Positions 36,240-46,379 of a stretch of DNA of 64,000 nucleotides are shown here, piece after piece. Within the stretch, counting starts at the first letter, position 1. Each line of letters starts with the position of its first letter. The notes beneath the pieces were generated by a model. It did no database searches. It saw only the letters and a list, made by a program, of their open reading frames with translations, and had not been told where the DNA came from. This stretch comes from Cinclus cinclus (lineage: Eukaryota > Chordata > Aves > Passeriformes > Cinclidae). The position numbers and the translations under genes were made by a program. Where the stretch lies: assembly GCF_963662255.1 (NCBI RefSeq), contig NC_085067.1:10913648-10977647 (forward strand), given 5' to 3'.

Positions 36240-36620
36240 AGCTGTGGGTGGGAGCCAGAGACAAGATGCCATGAACTGCCAACCTTTTGATTAACAAAGG
36301 ACATGAAGACAGGAGGCACCAGTCAAATGAATGGACACTGAGAGACACTGCAGGTGCCAGGAATTGCCAGTCTTTTGGATAAAAGGGACTAAGACTGGTG
36401 TAGTGAGTTGTCACTGTGAGACAGAGCAGGAGTGGAAGCCTCAGGAAGAAGAGCAAAATTTGTGCATGAGTAGACTATGAGGGTGGAAAAACACAGGAGT
36501 TCCTTTGTTGGGTGTCCTCCTTGGAGTGGTGTCTCAAGCCATTTCTGTGTTCCTGTGCCGTGAATAAATGGCTTTATGGAACCAAGACAGTTGAGACTCT
36601 GCTAAGGGAAACCTGAGTTG
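36240..36620 (+). repeat. LTR candidate with an internal 88-bp repeat
   Basis: A GGATAAAAGG box near 36377 and AATAAA at 36563-36568 give promoter and polyadenylation order. Two similar units (36266-36312 and 36355-36398) share CCA..CTTTTG(A/G)AT-A-AAAGG-like text. Confidence 0.45.
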
Positions 36621-37219
36621 AGCCGGAAAGGAAACCGGGTCTGACTGCGTATGAGTGGAGTGTGTGTGGAGCCAATGTGCAGACATGCTGGCTGTCTGAA
36701 ACTTCCTGCTGTGGAGCGGCTTTTGTCCCAGCAATGAAAGTCTCTGGCTTTGGGAATGGGACTGACAGAAAATGTCATGAGTGGTAGGAGTGGGAAGTTT
36801 CTTTAACACTGTGGATGGTGGCGCGTACCCCTGCCCCAGTCCCCATTCCCCTCACTCCGGGGGGCTGGACGCAGTGAGCACATGTCTGTGGCTTTGACTG
36901 GGATGAAAGAGGATGTGGAGTCACTGTTATCGCAGAATCCCAGCCAAACAATGTAATTTTTGGCATTGATAGGAAAGATGTGTGCTAATATCTTTACAAA
37001 CAATTCTGTGGGTGACAGTATGGGTGTTTGACCTCTTTGAAATGGGTCTTGATGTCTCTACCAACTTTGAGACACAGGTTTGTTACAGAACCTGGGTGGT
37101 TTGGCTCCTGAAACAGACAAATGGGTCGGCACAAGCCTGAGTTCCTGAACGTTGCACGGAAATGACAGGTTCAGGAAGGCTGTATCTTCCTAGTACCTCA
37201 GCCAGTGGAGAAATGAAGT

Positions 37220-37520
37220 CAATGATGCCTTTAAGGACATCAAAATGAAACAATGCACTTTCAAGATAATATTAGTGTAGGAGCTGATATAAAGGCTCAT
37301 CTTTATTGGAGGCCTCCAAGGGGCAGAAATGAAAAATACCTAAATGCCCAAATGCCCTCCCCCACACAGTGTGAATGTAGTTTTTTAAGTTTAGCAAATT
37401 AGCATAACTGAAAAAAATCACCGGTTAGGAGCACAAAGTGGTGAGGCAATTCCTCCTCAGTTCAACCCCTTTCTAAACGTCCCCCTCCTCCGATGGGTGC
37501 TAAACTTTGTTTTTGAAAAT
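37220..37520 (-). repeat. LTR candidate, minus strand
   Basis: The minus strand shows a CCTCCAATAAAGATGAGCC signal (near 37300) preceded by purine- and T-rich blocks. It separates a short piece (37150-37215) that resembles the start of the LTR at 38009 from the rest of that element, suggesting a nested insertion. Confidence 0.4.
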
Positions 37521-37759
37521 ATATCTCAAAGAGCTGGTCTCAGCCTTGATTCCCAGGAAGAACCAAGATAGAGTAGGGGCCTTGGAATGTGTTTTGTCTT
37601 TCTGCCTATCAGGATGTGGAAAAGTACTGGGGCTAGCTAGGAACCATATAACTACACAACAACAGAGCTAGAATATATGTCTAAAGAATATAGAGTATAT
37701 ATAAAAGCAAAAAGTAATTATGGCAACAGCAACATGCGTCCAGGAGTTTAGGATTGAAA

Positions 37760-37935
37760 GGAATGACAGACTTGTCTTTACAAACAAACTGTGGATCTGC
37801 TGGTAAATAAAACTAGAAACTGAGATATAAACAACAGGTAGGATTTCATTGATTGATAAAGGGAATGGGAGATTTGTCTTTACAAACAAACTGTAGGTCT
37901 GCTGATAAATAAAACTGAATACTGAGAGATGAAAA
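37760..37935 (+). repeat. Two-copy 102-bp direct repeat in ERV internal sequence
   Basis: The core CTTGTCTTTACAAACAAACT followed by GT(G/A)G(A/G)TCTGCTG and TAAATAAAACT occurs at about 37760-37826 and again at about 37861-37929, offset by 102 bases. Confidence 0.8.
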
Positions 37936-37990
37936 AACAGTGTGAAGAGCCGTAAATTCCATAAGGAATTCCACTAATTGACGCAAGGAA

Positions 37991-38008
37991 AAGACAAAGG
38001 GGGGGATA
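37991..38008 (+). other. Polypurine tract
   Basis: AAGACAAAGGGGGGGAT lies directly before TGTTAGAAGG, the expected plus-strand priming site at the 5' edge of a 3' LTR. Confidence 0.65.
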
Positions 38009-38410
38009 TGTTAGAAGGGGGTCTTAGATATTAGGCATTTCAGGAAGTCTGTACCTCTGAAGTACCTCAGCCAATGGGGAAAGAGAGAGGGGCACATGCA
38101 GCTGGGAAATTAGGATAAAAAGGAGGCTGCATCCTCCAAAAATTGGAGAGACGCCGGGGAAATGCCTCATGGCCTCTCCCTTTATTTAAATAAAGTAACA
38201 GGACTCCTTTGTATCCTTTTTGGACATAAACCTCTGGTGTTTGTGGATTAATTTTCCTGACAGGATCAAAGGAGACTGCATCCTCCAAAACCTTGGGAGA
38301 AAAAACCCCATAGGCATGTGACAGAGTGGACTTTTTTCCTTTATTTGAATAAACTGGCAGGACTCCTTTGTCTCCTTTATGGGCACTGGCTTGTACTGTG
38401 GTTTTCCATA
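38009..38410 (+). repeat. 3' LTR with a duplicated R/U5-like segment
   Basis: It begins TGTTAGAAGGGGGTC after a polypurine tract. TATA-like AGGATAAAAAGG lies at 38112-38123 and AATAAA at 38189-38194. The segment 38119-38243 is repeated, diverged, at 38268-38401 (GGCTGCATCCTCCAAAA versus GACTGCATCCTCCAAAA; ACAGGACTCCTTTGTATCC versus GCAGGACTCCTTTGTCTCC), giving a second AATAAA at 38348-38353. Confidence 0.7.
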
Positions 38411-40500
38411 CAGCACTGAGCAGGATGTTCTTGCACCTGTTTTTCCATCACTCCCTGTACCTGCACGCTAACCTGGCTGTGACCCAGTGCCCAGTTCACT
38501 GCCCTAGGAACTGGTCACACAAACTGGGCCCATGCACCCACCACAGTGAGCAGGAGGACAAAGTCCTGGTGGAGCTGGGGTGCCACAGCCTGGAGTTTTG
38601 GGGAAGAACGTGCCCATCACTATCAGGATCCCTGAGCAGCCCTCACGATGCTTGAGCAGGAAAGGCAGAGGCAGGGCACAGACAGGAGCAGGGTAGTGGG
38701 AGCTGCAGCTTTAGGACAGCCCCTGCAGGGCTGAAGCTAGGTGAGAAATGGCTCTGTCATCTCTTGATCAGCCCCTCTACTGCACCATGCAGCAGCCTGT
38801 GCTTACATTTTCTGTTATGAATGTTATTCTATCTGTCCAATTTACCAAACAAGAAGAATAAATTTAGCAGCAATTTTTTAATAGCAGCAATTGTGTATAA
38901 ATGAATACAGTCAAATATCTTAGCTACATATATTTGAGAATATACAAAATTTGGCAGTGAGTAATTCAGTATAATTAAGGTTCATATAAAGCATAAGCAA
39001 GACTGGCCGGGGATAGGGAGAGGGCCCCACCCTTCCTCACATATCAAACAATAAGGCTAAAAATCACACTTATATACTATATGCTAATACATATCAATAC
39101 AGAACTTTCTGGAAAACTCCTCCTAGTTTCTATTCCTAAAATCTACGTCACTGCATTGTGTTGTGCATGCTCCACTAGTAGTTAGGGCTGTCTCATCCTT
39201 CTGGGGTCTTTTTTCCGATGAAGGCTCTTTGTCTTCATCAGTGTCTGCTATGTAACCTTGCAGGTAGCACAGGCGCACTAAGCTTGGTGTTACGTAATTA
39301 AGCATATGTTCCTTGTAATAAGACTCAAGTTCCATGCCTGGAATCATCCCAATTTGGCACAGTCCAAGGTCAGAATTTTTATTTCTAGATGTGGCTTATC
39401 AAACCTAGATCCATCTACTACTCCCACTTAACATCTGGGGGATTCCATCTGCTTTTTCTCACTATTTCCTTTCTTGCTTTGTAACAATTATTTATTTAAT
39501 TTTTTAAATAAGTATTGCTTTCTAGCAATTATTTTCTATTAATATGAGTACAGTGTCACCAATATAGTTACAATTTAGTTATCACGAATCACATTTATTA
39601 CATTTTCTCACGTTTCTCCTAAAAGTGGTTTGGGTGTTTTGTTGGTTTCTTTGGTTCTTTTTCTATAGGTCTAGGAGCAAAAGGATGTCTTTATGGTAAT
39701 GAAGTAAATGTGTGTAAGACCATCCACAGCAAATAGTTCAAAGCACTGCATCTGAGCGTGTTGAGTAAGACCTGGTACTCCAGGTGCAGAGGATGCAGCT
39801 CACAAGGATGCAGTAAAGAGCCCAGCAGCAGCAGCAAACCAGAAAGAAACAGTAGGGTGGAAAGGAGTGGGATAGATGCTGGACATATCTATTCCCACCC
39901 CCTTGGTCCTCACTGGTGTCCCCCCACTTGGATTTCTGCTTGTATCTCCTGGAGCTGAAAGTCCTGTAGGAAAGGAGCCATGAGAAAGAGGAGGAGGACT
40001 TATCCATCACTGCCATGCTGCTGGCCAGTCCTACTGCTCCTAGGTCCATGCTGGGCCTTGTGCCTTCACTCTCAAGTCTGTCCCTACACACACCTCCTCT
40101 GTGTGAGCACATTATCTCATGGCATTAATCATTGTCTACCCACCTGGTGGCTTGTCTTTGCTCAAGATTACACAAAGATGCCTCAAGATTTTATTCTTGA
40201 GGAAGAAGAAAGTAATCCAAATCTCCCAGGTGCAGGGCATTTATCACCTGCAATTCATTGGACCTGCCCAGGAGTTAAAATCTTCCTGGAGATGTACCAA
40301 CTGCTGCAAGTCAATAAGGCAGCTGAAGGAGTGGGGAAGGGCAAACAGAAGGGCTGGAGCATGAACTGAAAGGAAGATCTGTCATCTGGAGATCAAAGAG
40401 AATAACACCTATGGGGAGTGTTTTTGCAGAAGCCCCCAGCTCCCAGAATGACATGACATCTCTGTGACAGCTGAATCTGTCTCAGCCCCCTCTCTGCAGA
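38411..40500. other. Intergenic sequence with possible LTR pieces
   Basis: AT-rich blocks at 38820-39120 and 39350-39620 look like decayed LTR or internal retroelement sequence, without definable ends. No gene was recognised. Confidence 0.4.
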
Positions 40501-40521
40501 GCTGTCCAGACATCAGCCCCA

Positions 40522-40992
40522 GAGCTGGGCTGCAGACAAAGATGCCTTGTGCTGTCTATCAGCAAGGGCTGGGGCTGAGGTCAGCACTTTCCCAGGGGTC
40601 ATCCATGACGCCTGGATGCTTTGTGGCAGCTCTGAGCAAAAACCTGGTGGTCATACCGTGCTCCTGTCCCTACTCTCCTCACCCTTATCCCATAAGTCCT
40701 GAGGTGGAGAAACAGGCTCAGGAGGGCTCTGCTGACCTGCTCTCCCCCATTGTGTGTGGGTGGGCATCACCCCAGCCCAGGGAGAGGATCTCCATCTTCT
40801 CATGACCAGTGCCTCAGGCAGCAGCTATTGGGTCACATCTGTACCAGCTGTTTACGTAAACCCTCAGCACTGGGGCAGTCTCCTCCTTCCCTTCTGCTTT
40901 TAGTCCCCATTTTCATCCAGTGCTTGGGCGGCACCAGCAGGTCCTCCCCCCGACCTGCAGTCTGACATCCAGCTCCTGCTGTGGTCCTGGTG
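40522..40992 (+). repeat. Segmental repeat D, copy 1
   Basis: About 470 bases, clearly similar to 42666-43154. The shared text includes GATGCTTTGTGGCAGCTCTG, AGCAAAAACCTGGTGGTCAT and GTGCTTGGGCGGCACCAGCA. Function is unknown. It is non-coding as far as I can tell, since frames are not conserved between copies. Confidence 0.9.
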
Positions 40993-41794
40993 GAACAGTT
41001 TGTACCCATGTGTCACCAGCACTGGGTGTACACCTGGCTCCAGTACACTCTCTGTGCTTGGAGATGATGGCTCCTGGGCAGCAGGTCTCACATTGAGGGC
41101 AGGGAAGGAGCAGGGGACAGCTGCAGGTCTCCATCTGGGGGAGGCTCAGTCCCTTCTCCCTCCTTCTGTAATTCAGCTTCCCTTGTGACCTCCAGATACC
41201 CTGGCTGGGATCACACTTCCAAGACCATCCATGCCCTGACACTGCTACTTCAAGCGACTCACCGTGGGTTCCTGGCTGCAAGGACCTCCCTTAGAGCTGT
41301 AGGATGAGAATGTCACCGGGGGATAATAACAGCCAGGGCCACCCCAGTGCCCACAGGTTGGGATGTCAGGCACAGCTTTGTACCTTGGCTTTGGGGCTGC
41401 ACTTGGTGCCCAGGTGGGTGCAAAGAGTGAGCCTTGTTCCTGTGTGGCATGGGGAGTGCTGCTGGAAGGGCTGGGAAGACCCTTCTCATCTGTTTTGAAA
41501 TTAGGCTGCCAGAAATGTGTCTAAGACAAATGCTACAGTCCCTGGTTATATGTGGCACTGGAAGCAGGGGTCAGGGCTGCAGATGAGGCCCTTTTGCTGC
41601 TCAATGTGTGTGCAATCCCATGTGAAATGTCAGAGCACAGTATCGCCTCGAATGATGCACCATGTGAGGGTGGACAAACCTGGAAGGTGTCTAACAGAGA
41701 TTTCTGACATGGCCAGGTGACAGACTGTCCCTACAGGGCTTGGCTTCAAATCTTGTAAGTATTTACAACTCTGAGAAAAACCCTTATCAGTAGC

Positions 41795-42465
41795 TGTTGT
41801 TGGTTTTGTGGAATTCAGTGTGAACATGTTGAGGGTTAGTTCTCTCCCTTTTTCCCTCTGTGGAATTTTCCCCATTGTCATGCTAAGATACCTGTTGACT
41901 GGGCCCTGGTGACAGGGGGGAGGGGACGGGAGGGAAGAGGGAAACCCCGCGAGATTCAAACAGCCAGAAGAGGAAGAGGAAGGCTGGGCCTCGGCCCATT
42001 TCCCTCGCGGAGTTCGGACGGGAAGGACGATCGCCGTCTGTGTCCCATCCCAGCGTCGGGAAACCACCATCGGACCCTGCCCGGCTGTCTTCTCGCTGTG
42101 AACTACCACAATCCGGCACTCTGCTGAGCACCAGGACCCACACCGTGAGCGGAGAGCTCTCTCTCCATCTCTCTCACCCCCTGGGACAGCGCTGCCATCA
42201 CCCCCAGCCCTCCTGCGGCTCTGCGGGACCCGCCCGCCCCCAGCACCGGGAACTGCAGCTCAGGGAAAAGGTGCCTGCAGCCAAAAAACACTGGGACTGA
42301 GTTACTGTTCTGTTTGTGGCTAATTTCACAGCTGTTGTTGTTCTTGTTTGTCTTGTTAGTTATACTAGTAAAGAACTGTTATTCCTACCCCCATATCTTT
42401 GCCTGAGAGCTCTCTTAATTCCAAAATTATAATAATCGGAAGAATCACATTTTCTTTCAGTCCAA
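41795..42465 (+). repeat. LTR of songbird type, inserted upstream of the fibrinogen-like gene
   Basis: It begins TGTTGTTGGTTTTGTGGAAT, has a GC-rich middle, and ends with the characteristic AGTAAAGAACTGTTATTCC, CATATCTTTGCCTGAGAGC and AAAATTATAATAAT blocks that I associate with passerine ERV LTRs. The boundaries are approximate. Confidence 0.55.
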
Positions 42466-42494
42466 GGGGAAGCTTCTGCTTTCCTTGGCAAACA

Positions 42495-42650
42495 CCTGTC
42501 CTTCAAACCAAGACAGAACACCAGCAGTTGAGAATTCTTATCACTGAAGCACAACAGCTGGCATGTGAGAAAAGGTGTCTGTGGAAGGAGGCAAACAAAC
42601 CATACATTTTCAGGAACGAGTGAGTTCTGCTGTATGGATTGACTAACTCA
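42495..42650 (+). repeat. Repeat X, copy 1
   Basis: Similar to 43187-43330: GCACAACAGCTGGCATGTGAG versus ACACAACAGATGGTGCATGAG, then AGGCAAACAAACCATACATTT versus a closely matching stretch. It lies just left of repeat D copy 2. Confidence 0.75.
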
Positions 42651-42665
42651 ACTCACTGAAAAACA

Positions 42666-43154
42666 GAGCGGGGCTGCAGGCAGAGATGCCTTGTGCCCTC
42701 CATCAGCAAAGGCTGGGGCAAAGGTCAACAACCTTTCCTGGGGGTCATCCATGACCCCTGGATGCTTTGTGGCAGCTCTGAGCAAAAACCTGGTGGTCAT
42801 ACAGTGCTCCTGTCCCTACACTCCTCATCCTTATCCCATATGTCCTCAGGGGGAGAAACAGGCTCAAGAGGGCTCTGCTGACCTGCTCTCTCCCATTGTG
42901 TGGGGGTGGTCATCACCCCAGCCCGGGCGCTTTTTCAGAGAGCATCTGCATTCTTTTGTGGCCAGTGCATCAGGCAGCAGCAGCAGCTGTTGGGTCACAT
43001 CTGTACCAGCTGTTTCGGTAAACCCTCAGCACCAGGCTGGACTCTCTTCCCTTCTGCTTTCAGTCCCTATTTTCATTCAGTGCTTGGGCGGCACCAGCAG
43101 GTCCTCCCCTCTGACCTGCTGGCTGACCCCAGGGGCCCCTGCCATGGTCCTGGG
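42666..43154 (+). repeat. Segmental repeat D, copy 2
   Basis: Second copy of the block at 40522-40992, with a CCCGGGCGCTTTTTCAGAG insertion near 42920. It lies about 200 bases upstream of the TATA box of the fibrinogen-like gene. Confidence 0.9.
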
Positions 43155-43186
43155 AGGTGTTATCAGGAGCTTTTCTTGGTTTCCTG

Positions 43187-43330
43187 GAATTCTGTGTGAA
43201 CCCCATCAGCTGGGAACCCTTACCACAGACACACAACAGATGGTGCATGAGCAAAGGTACCTTCAGAGGACAAACAGGCCATAAATTTCCAGGAATGAAG
43301 GAGTACTGTTATTTGATCAGCTGCTTCACC
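43187..43330 (+). repeat. Repeat X, copy 2
   Basis: Partner of 42495-42650. It runs directly into the CCAAT/TATA promoter of the fibrinogen-like gene, so copy 1 may be a displaced promoter fragment. Confidence 0.7.
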
Positions 43331-43333
43331 TCA

Positions 43334-43351
43334 CCAATCAGCCCTATATAA
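43334..43351 (+). promoter_or_regulatory. CCAAT and TATA boxes of the fibrinogen-like gene
   Basis: CCAAT at 43334-43338 and TATATAA at 43345-43351. Transcription would start near 43375, leaving a leader of about 55 bases before the ATG at 43431, which has a strong context (A at -3, G at +4). Confidence 0.6.
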
Positions 43352-43430
43352 CATCAGGGTTGGCCATGTGCCACCAGACCAGACCTACTCAGCTCCCCAC
43401 TTCACAGGGTCTCAACAAGAGACAGACAGC

Positions 43431-43667
43431 ATGGGTCAGTGTGGGATGGGATGGGATGGGATGGGATGGGATGGGATGGGATGGGATGGGATGGGATGGG
43501 ATGGGATGGGATGGGATGGGATGGGATGGGATGGGATGGGACGGGATGGGACGGGATGGGATGGGATGAATTCCATGTGCAGCTGGCCATCCTTGCCTTT
43601 CTTTCCAAGGTCTTGGGTTCCTTGTGCTTCGTTTATTCCTCCTGTCGTAGCTCCTGTGTCTCTTTAG
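43431..43667 (+). pseudogene. Fibrinogen-like gene, putative exon 1 (leader) with ATGGG microsatellite
   Basis: The ATG at 43431 has a strong Kozak context. After the pentamer array, one frame reads EFHVQLAILAFLSKVLGSLC, a plausible signal peptide, and runs to the donor TTTAG|GTACC at 43667 in phase 1, which fits exon 2. In the present array length the 43431 ATG is in a different frame, which ends at TAG 43665. The exon is inferred and not proven. Confidence 0.4.
43443..43568 (+). repeat. (ATGGG)n pentanucleotide microsatellite, about 25 copies
   Basis: About 126 bases of GGGAT units, with two ACGGG variants at 43541 and 43551. No frame of the unit contains a stop, and every frame reads (GMGWD)n, so the array supplies ATG codons in all three frames. 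Confidence 0.98.
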
Positions 43668-43753
43668 GTACCAGCGATGCTGACAACCCAACACACCAGT
43701 TCTCCTCCAGAGGATTCACATTCTCAGATTCACTGTGTATCTTCTTTCTCCAG

Positions 43754-43897
43754 CTGCTCATCACTACAGTCCTCTGTTCTTCACCTCTGTGCTGGCCCTG
43801 CTATCCCCACTTCTTGCTCTGCACATTGATAACCTGGAGAGATTGAAAGTAAATTTAGATGAAATCATTAATATCCATTCCGACAGGCCTCTTCCTG
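43754..43897 (+). pseudogene. Fibrinogen-like gene, putative exon 2 (hydrophobic segment and linker helix)
   Basis: The acceptor TTTCTCCAG precedes CTGCTCATC and the donor GTATGT follows CTTCCTG. It reads a hydrophobic stretch LFFTSVLALLSPLLAL and then a helical HIDNLERLKVNLDEIINIHS. The phase 1 end (G) joins GT of exon 3 to give Gly-Trp. The splice phases are the main support. Confidence 0.5.
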
Positions 43898-44019
43898 GTA
43901 TGTATTTTCTGTCTTACATCCCTGAATTCTGTTCATCCAAGTATCAGGAGCCCTCTCCTCTGCACAGAAAGGGAGGTGTGGAAAATACTTTTGTGGAAAT
44001 AAAAGGATCCTGATCAAAT

Positions 44020-45130
44020 CTTCTTCTAATTTAATATCTTAACCAAACTTCACCAGATTTGGTAATTCAACCTTCATTATTGACAAGATTGTATGTGGCA
44101 GCTTTTTCTAGACAGACTGTTTCTCTTCCTTTATGTATTCTCTTCCCATATACATTTGCATAGTTCATTCAGAGCCCTGAAACTTCAGAGAGACTTTGTA
44201 TAAGTGAATAACCAAAATGCTTTCTGAAGCTTGCATGTGGCTAAATGGTTCTAAAACCTCATCACACCACTGATGGAAATCACAATTCCAGAGGCTCTCA
44301 GGGAAACAGTCTTAGTGAGATGGGTGCTGGGATTTCTCTTAAACAGAGCATTGCTCTCTCATAGCTATGAGCTCCCTCACACTCTGAAGGTTTCTGGAGC
44401 TCTTTATGAATTGAACGAACATACGAATCCATCACTGAAAAGCAGGATCACAGGAACAGCTTCCAGCTGTTTGATCTTGGTCTGAGAGCACCTGTGGTCT
44501 ACTTCCCTCTTGATCCTTCTCTCCTGTACATCCTTCTACTCATCAATACTACCCTGAGCAACTTGTTCAAGTGGAAGGTGTCCTTGCATATAGCAGGGGA
44601 GTTGGGCTAAGTGGTCTTTTAAAGGTCCCTTTCAACCTAAACCATTAATGATTCCATGGTTCTACATGGATATGCCATCTGCTCCTTGCTGAGAGGTGCA
44701 AATAGGCAGCTGCTTAATGGCTGCAGCATTCCCATTCCTAGTCTGTGGTACCTTTGAAGATTTTCCAACCAAACACTAACACAGAGGAAGAAAAATGAGC
44801 CAAGTGGCACCACTGAAATGCCCTACAAAAAGCTCGGTGCTGGAAATAATATCCTGTGGGGGCTGGACTTAGCTCTGTGATGCAGCACAGGGCTGTTCTT
44901 CTCATTCCTTGTTTTCTTGATGCAGGTGAAGCTGGAGGGATCATCCAGCAGAACCGGGCAGCTGACCCTCAGCAGGAACAGGGCCGCAGTGGTAATTACC
45001 CACGTCCCTCAGGGAACAGGGAGGCATGTAGGAAATGAAGGCACAGTGGTGGCAGGTTGGCAGTCACCCTGGGGAGCAGCCAGTCCAGTGCCTCAGCAGA
45101 ACTCCAACTACTCCTCCAAACTTGAAGGCC
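44020..45130. other. Intron of the fibrinogen-like gene
   Basis: Between putative exons 2 and 3. It holds a CR1 end (44545-44668). An extra small exon, such as one following TTGATGCAG near 44927, cannot be excluded, but the phases already fit without it. Confidence 0.5.
44545..44668 (+). repeat. CR1 LINE 3' end
   Basis: Sense CR1: AACTTGTTCAAGTGGAAGGT, GGTCCCTTTCAACCTAAACC and the terminus ATGATTCCATGGTTCTAC. Confidence 0.8.
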
Positions 45131-45131
45131 A

Positions 45132-45385
45132 CTGAATGAGGGTGGGGTCAGGTTGGACATGGGGAAGAAATGTCAGACAATCAGGGGTGGTGAGGATCTG
45201 CTAAAAGTTGCCCAAAGAAGCTGTGACTACTCCATCCCTGGAAGTGTCCAAGTACAGCCTGGATGGGGCTTGGAGCAACCTGGTTTAATGGAAGGTCATG
45301 TTCCTGGCCATGGCAGGGGGGTGGAACAAGATGGGCTTTAAGGTGACTTCCAAGCCAACCCATTCTGGGATTCTGTGATCTCGGA
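45132..45385 (+). repeat. CR1 LINE 3' end
   Basis: Sense CR1 from the GGGGAAGAAATGTCAGACAA region to CCCATTCTGGGATTCTGTGA, ending about 225 bases before the FReD exon. Confidence 0.85.
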
Positions 45386-45609
45386 GGACTCTGCTGCCAT
45401 TACTTTGCTGCCATTACTATCCTGCCACAAGTCCACAGAAGATGTCCCTTCCAAGCAAAGCTGGGCTTTCACAGCCATCCACAGGGTCCAATGCTAAGGG
45501 AATTAGGTTTCCTCCTTCCTGACCCTAGGGATACAGTGGATGCCAGGGTTGCAGGGACAACAGACTGGGATGTTGTGTGTTGGTCCTTCAATGTTCTCTC
45601 ATGCCCCAG

Positions 45610-46236
45610 GTTGGCCCAAGGACTGCAGTGAGCTCCCTGCTAGCAGCCCCAGTGGCATCTACATCATTCAGCCCACAGGACAGCAAACCATCGTGGTCTA
45701 CTGTGAGATGAACAGGGAGGATGGAGGCTGGACCATTATCCAGAGGAACCACAGAGATACACCAGTCATGTGGGATGAGTCCTGGAGCACTTACAAACAC
45801 GGCTTTGGGAATGTGCACACTGAGTTCTGGCTGGGCACCGAGTACATCAGATCACCAGGCAGAAGGTCTACCAGGTCAGGTTTGTCATCTGGGATGCTGC
45901 AAACAACATGAAGTTCGCAGACTACAAAACCTGTTCAGTTTGGATGATGAGTCCCAGGGCTACCAGCTGAGGCTGGGAGCGCACTCAGGGACAGCAGAGG
46001 ATGCCATGGCCTCCAAAGGCACAACCACCATGCATGACAACATGAAGTTCTCTGCTAAAGATTGAGATCAGGACACTTCTAGTGGGAACTGTGCCACCAG
46101 TTCCGGTGCCGGATGGTGGTACTCGGCGTGTTACTCTGTGCGTCTGAACTTCAAAGGGGCCATGACATGGGGCAATCTGTGCCAGGGGAACTGCAGAGCC
46201 TCAGCCATCCTTATCAAACCCATCACCTACTGCTAG
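45610..46236 (+). pseudogene. Fibrinogen-related domain exon
   Basis: The whole FReD is in one exon, after the acceptor ATGCCCCAG. Landmarks: DCSELP and GIYIIQPTG (start), VVYCEMNREDGGWTIIQR, YKHGFGNVHTEFWLG, then after a frame change VYQVRFVIWDAANNMKF, then after a second change SLDDESQGYQLRLGAHSGTA, MKFSAKD, TGA, DQD, GWWYSACYSVRLN and ILIKPITYC. Cysteines that pair in the family are kept. Only three lesions interrupt otherwise good coding sequence. Confidence 0.8.
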
Positions 46237-46362
46237 TTGCATTTTCATTTCCTTTCTGTCCAACCTGCGGCTACTTCTGGCTCTCCAAAGAATTGGAACA
46301 AAGCAAAACCAAACTGGTTGTGCCATGGGGTCTTTGCAGAGGTTGACCATATGTAGCTACTG

Positions 46363-46368
46363 AATAAA
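46363..46368 (+). terminator. Polyadenylation signal of the fibrinogen-like gene
   Basis: AATAAA lies 127 bases after the TAG, followed by T-rich sequence. Confidence 0.6.
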
Positions 46369-46379
46369 ATAAGGCATTT

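Larger units (their letters stand above)
43431..46236 (+). pseudogene. Fibrinogen C-terminal domain gene (FGL1-like), broken
   Basis: A secreted-type protein: a hydrophobic leader, a short helical linker, then a fibrinogen-related domain (FReD, a ligand-binding lectin-like module). Three exons join with phase 1 at both junctions: 43431-43667, 43754-43897 and 45610-46236. The FReD begins GWPKDCSELPASSPSGIYII and ends ILIKPITYC before TAG at 46234; AATAAA follows at 46363. Its length, about 208 codons, is normal, but the C-terminal part is shorter and different from FGL1 or MFAP4. Damage: one base missing near 45847, one near 45932, and TGA at 46063-46065 where the calcium-binding DxDxD loop should be. 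It could be a pseudogene or a poor assembly of a working gene. The nearest family member is uncertain; an avian FGL1-like gene beside BAZ1B is my best guess. Confidence 0.75.

Noticed and set aside
43443..43568. Interstitial telomere repeat
   Set aside because: The unit is ATGGG, not TTAGGG; it is an ordinary pentanucleotide microsatellite.
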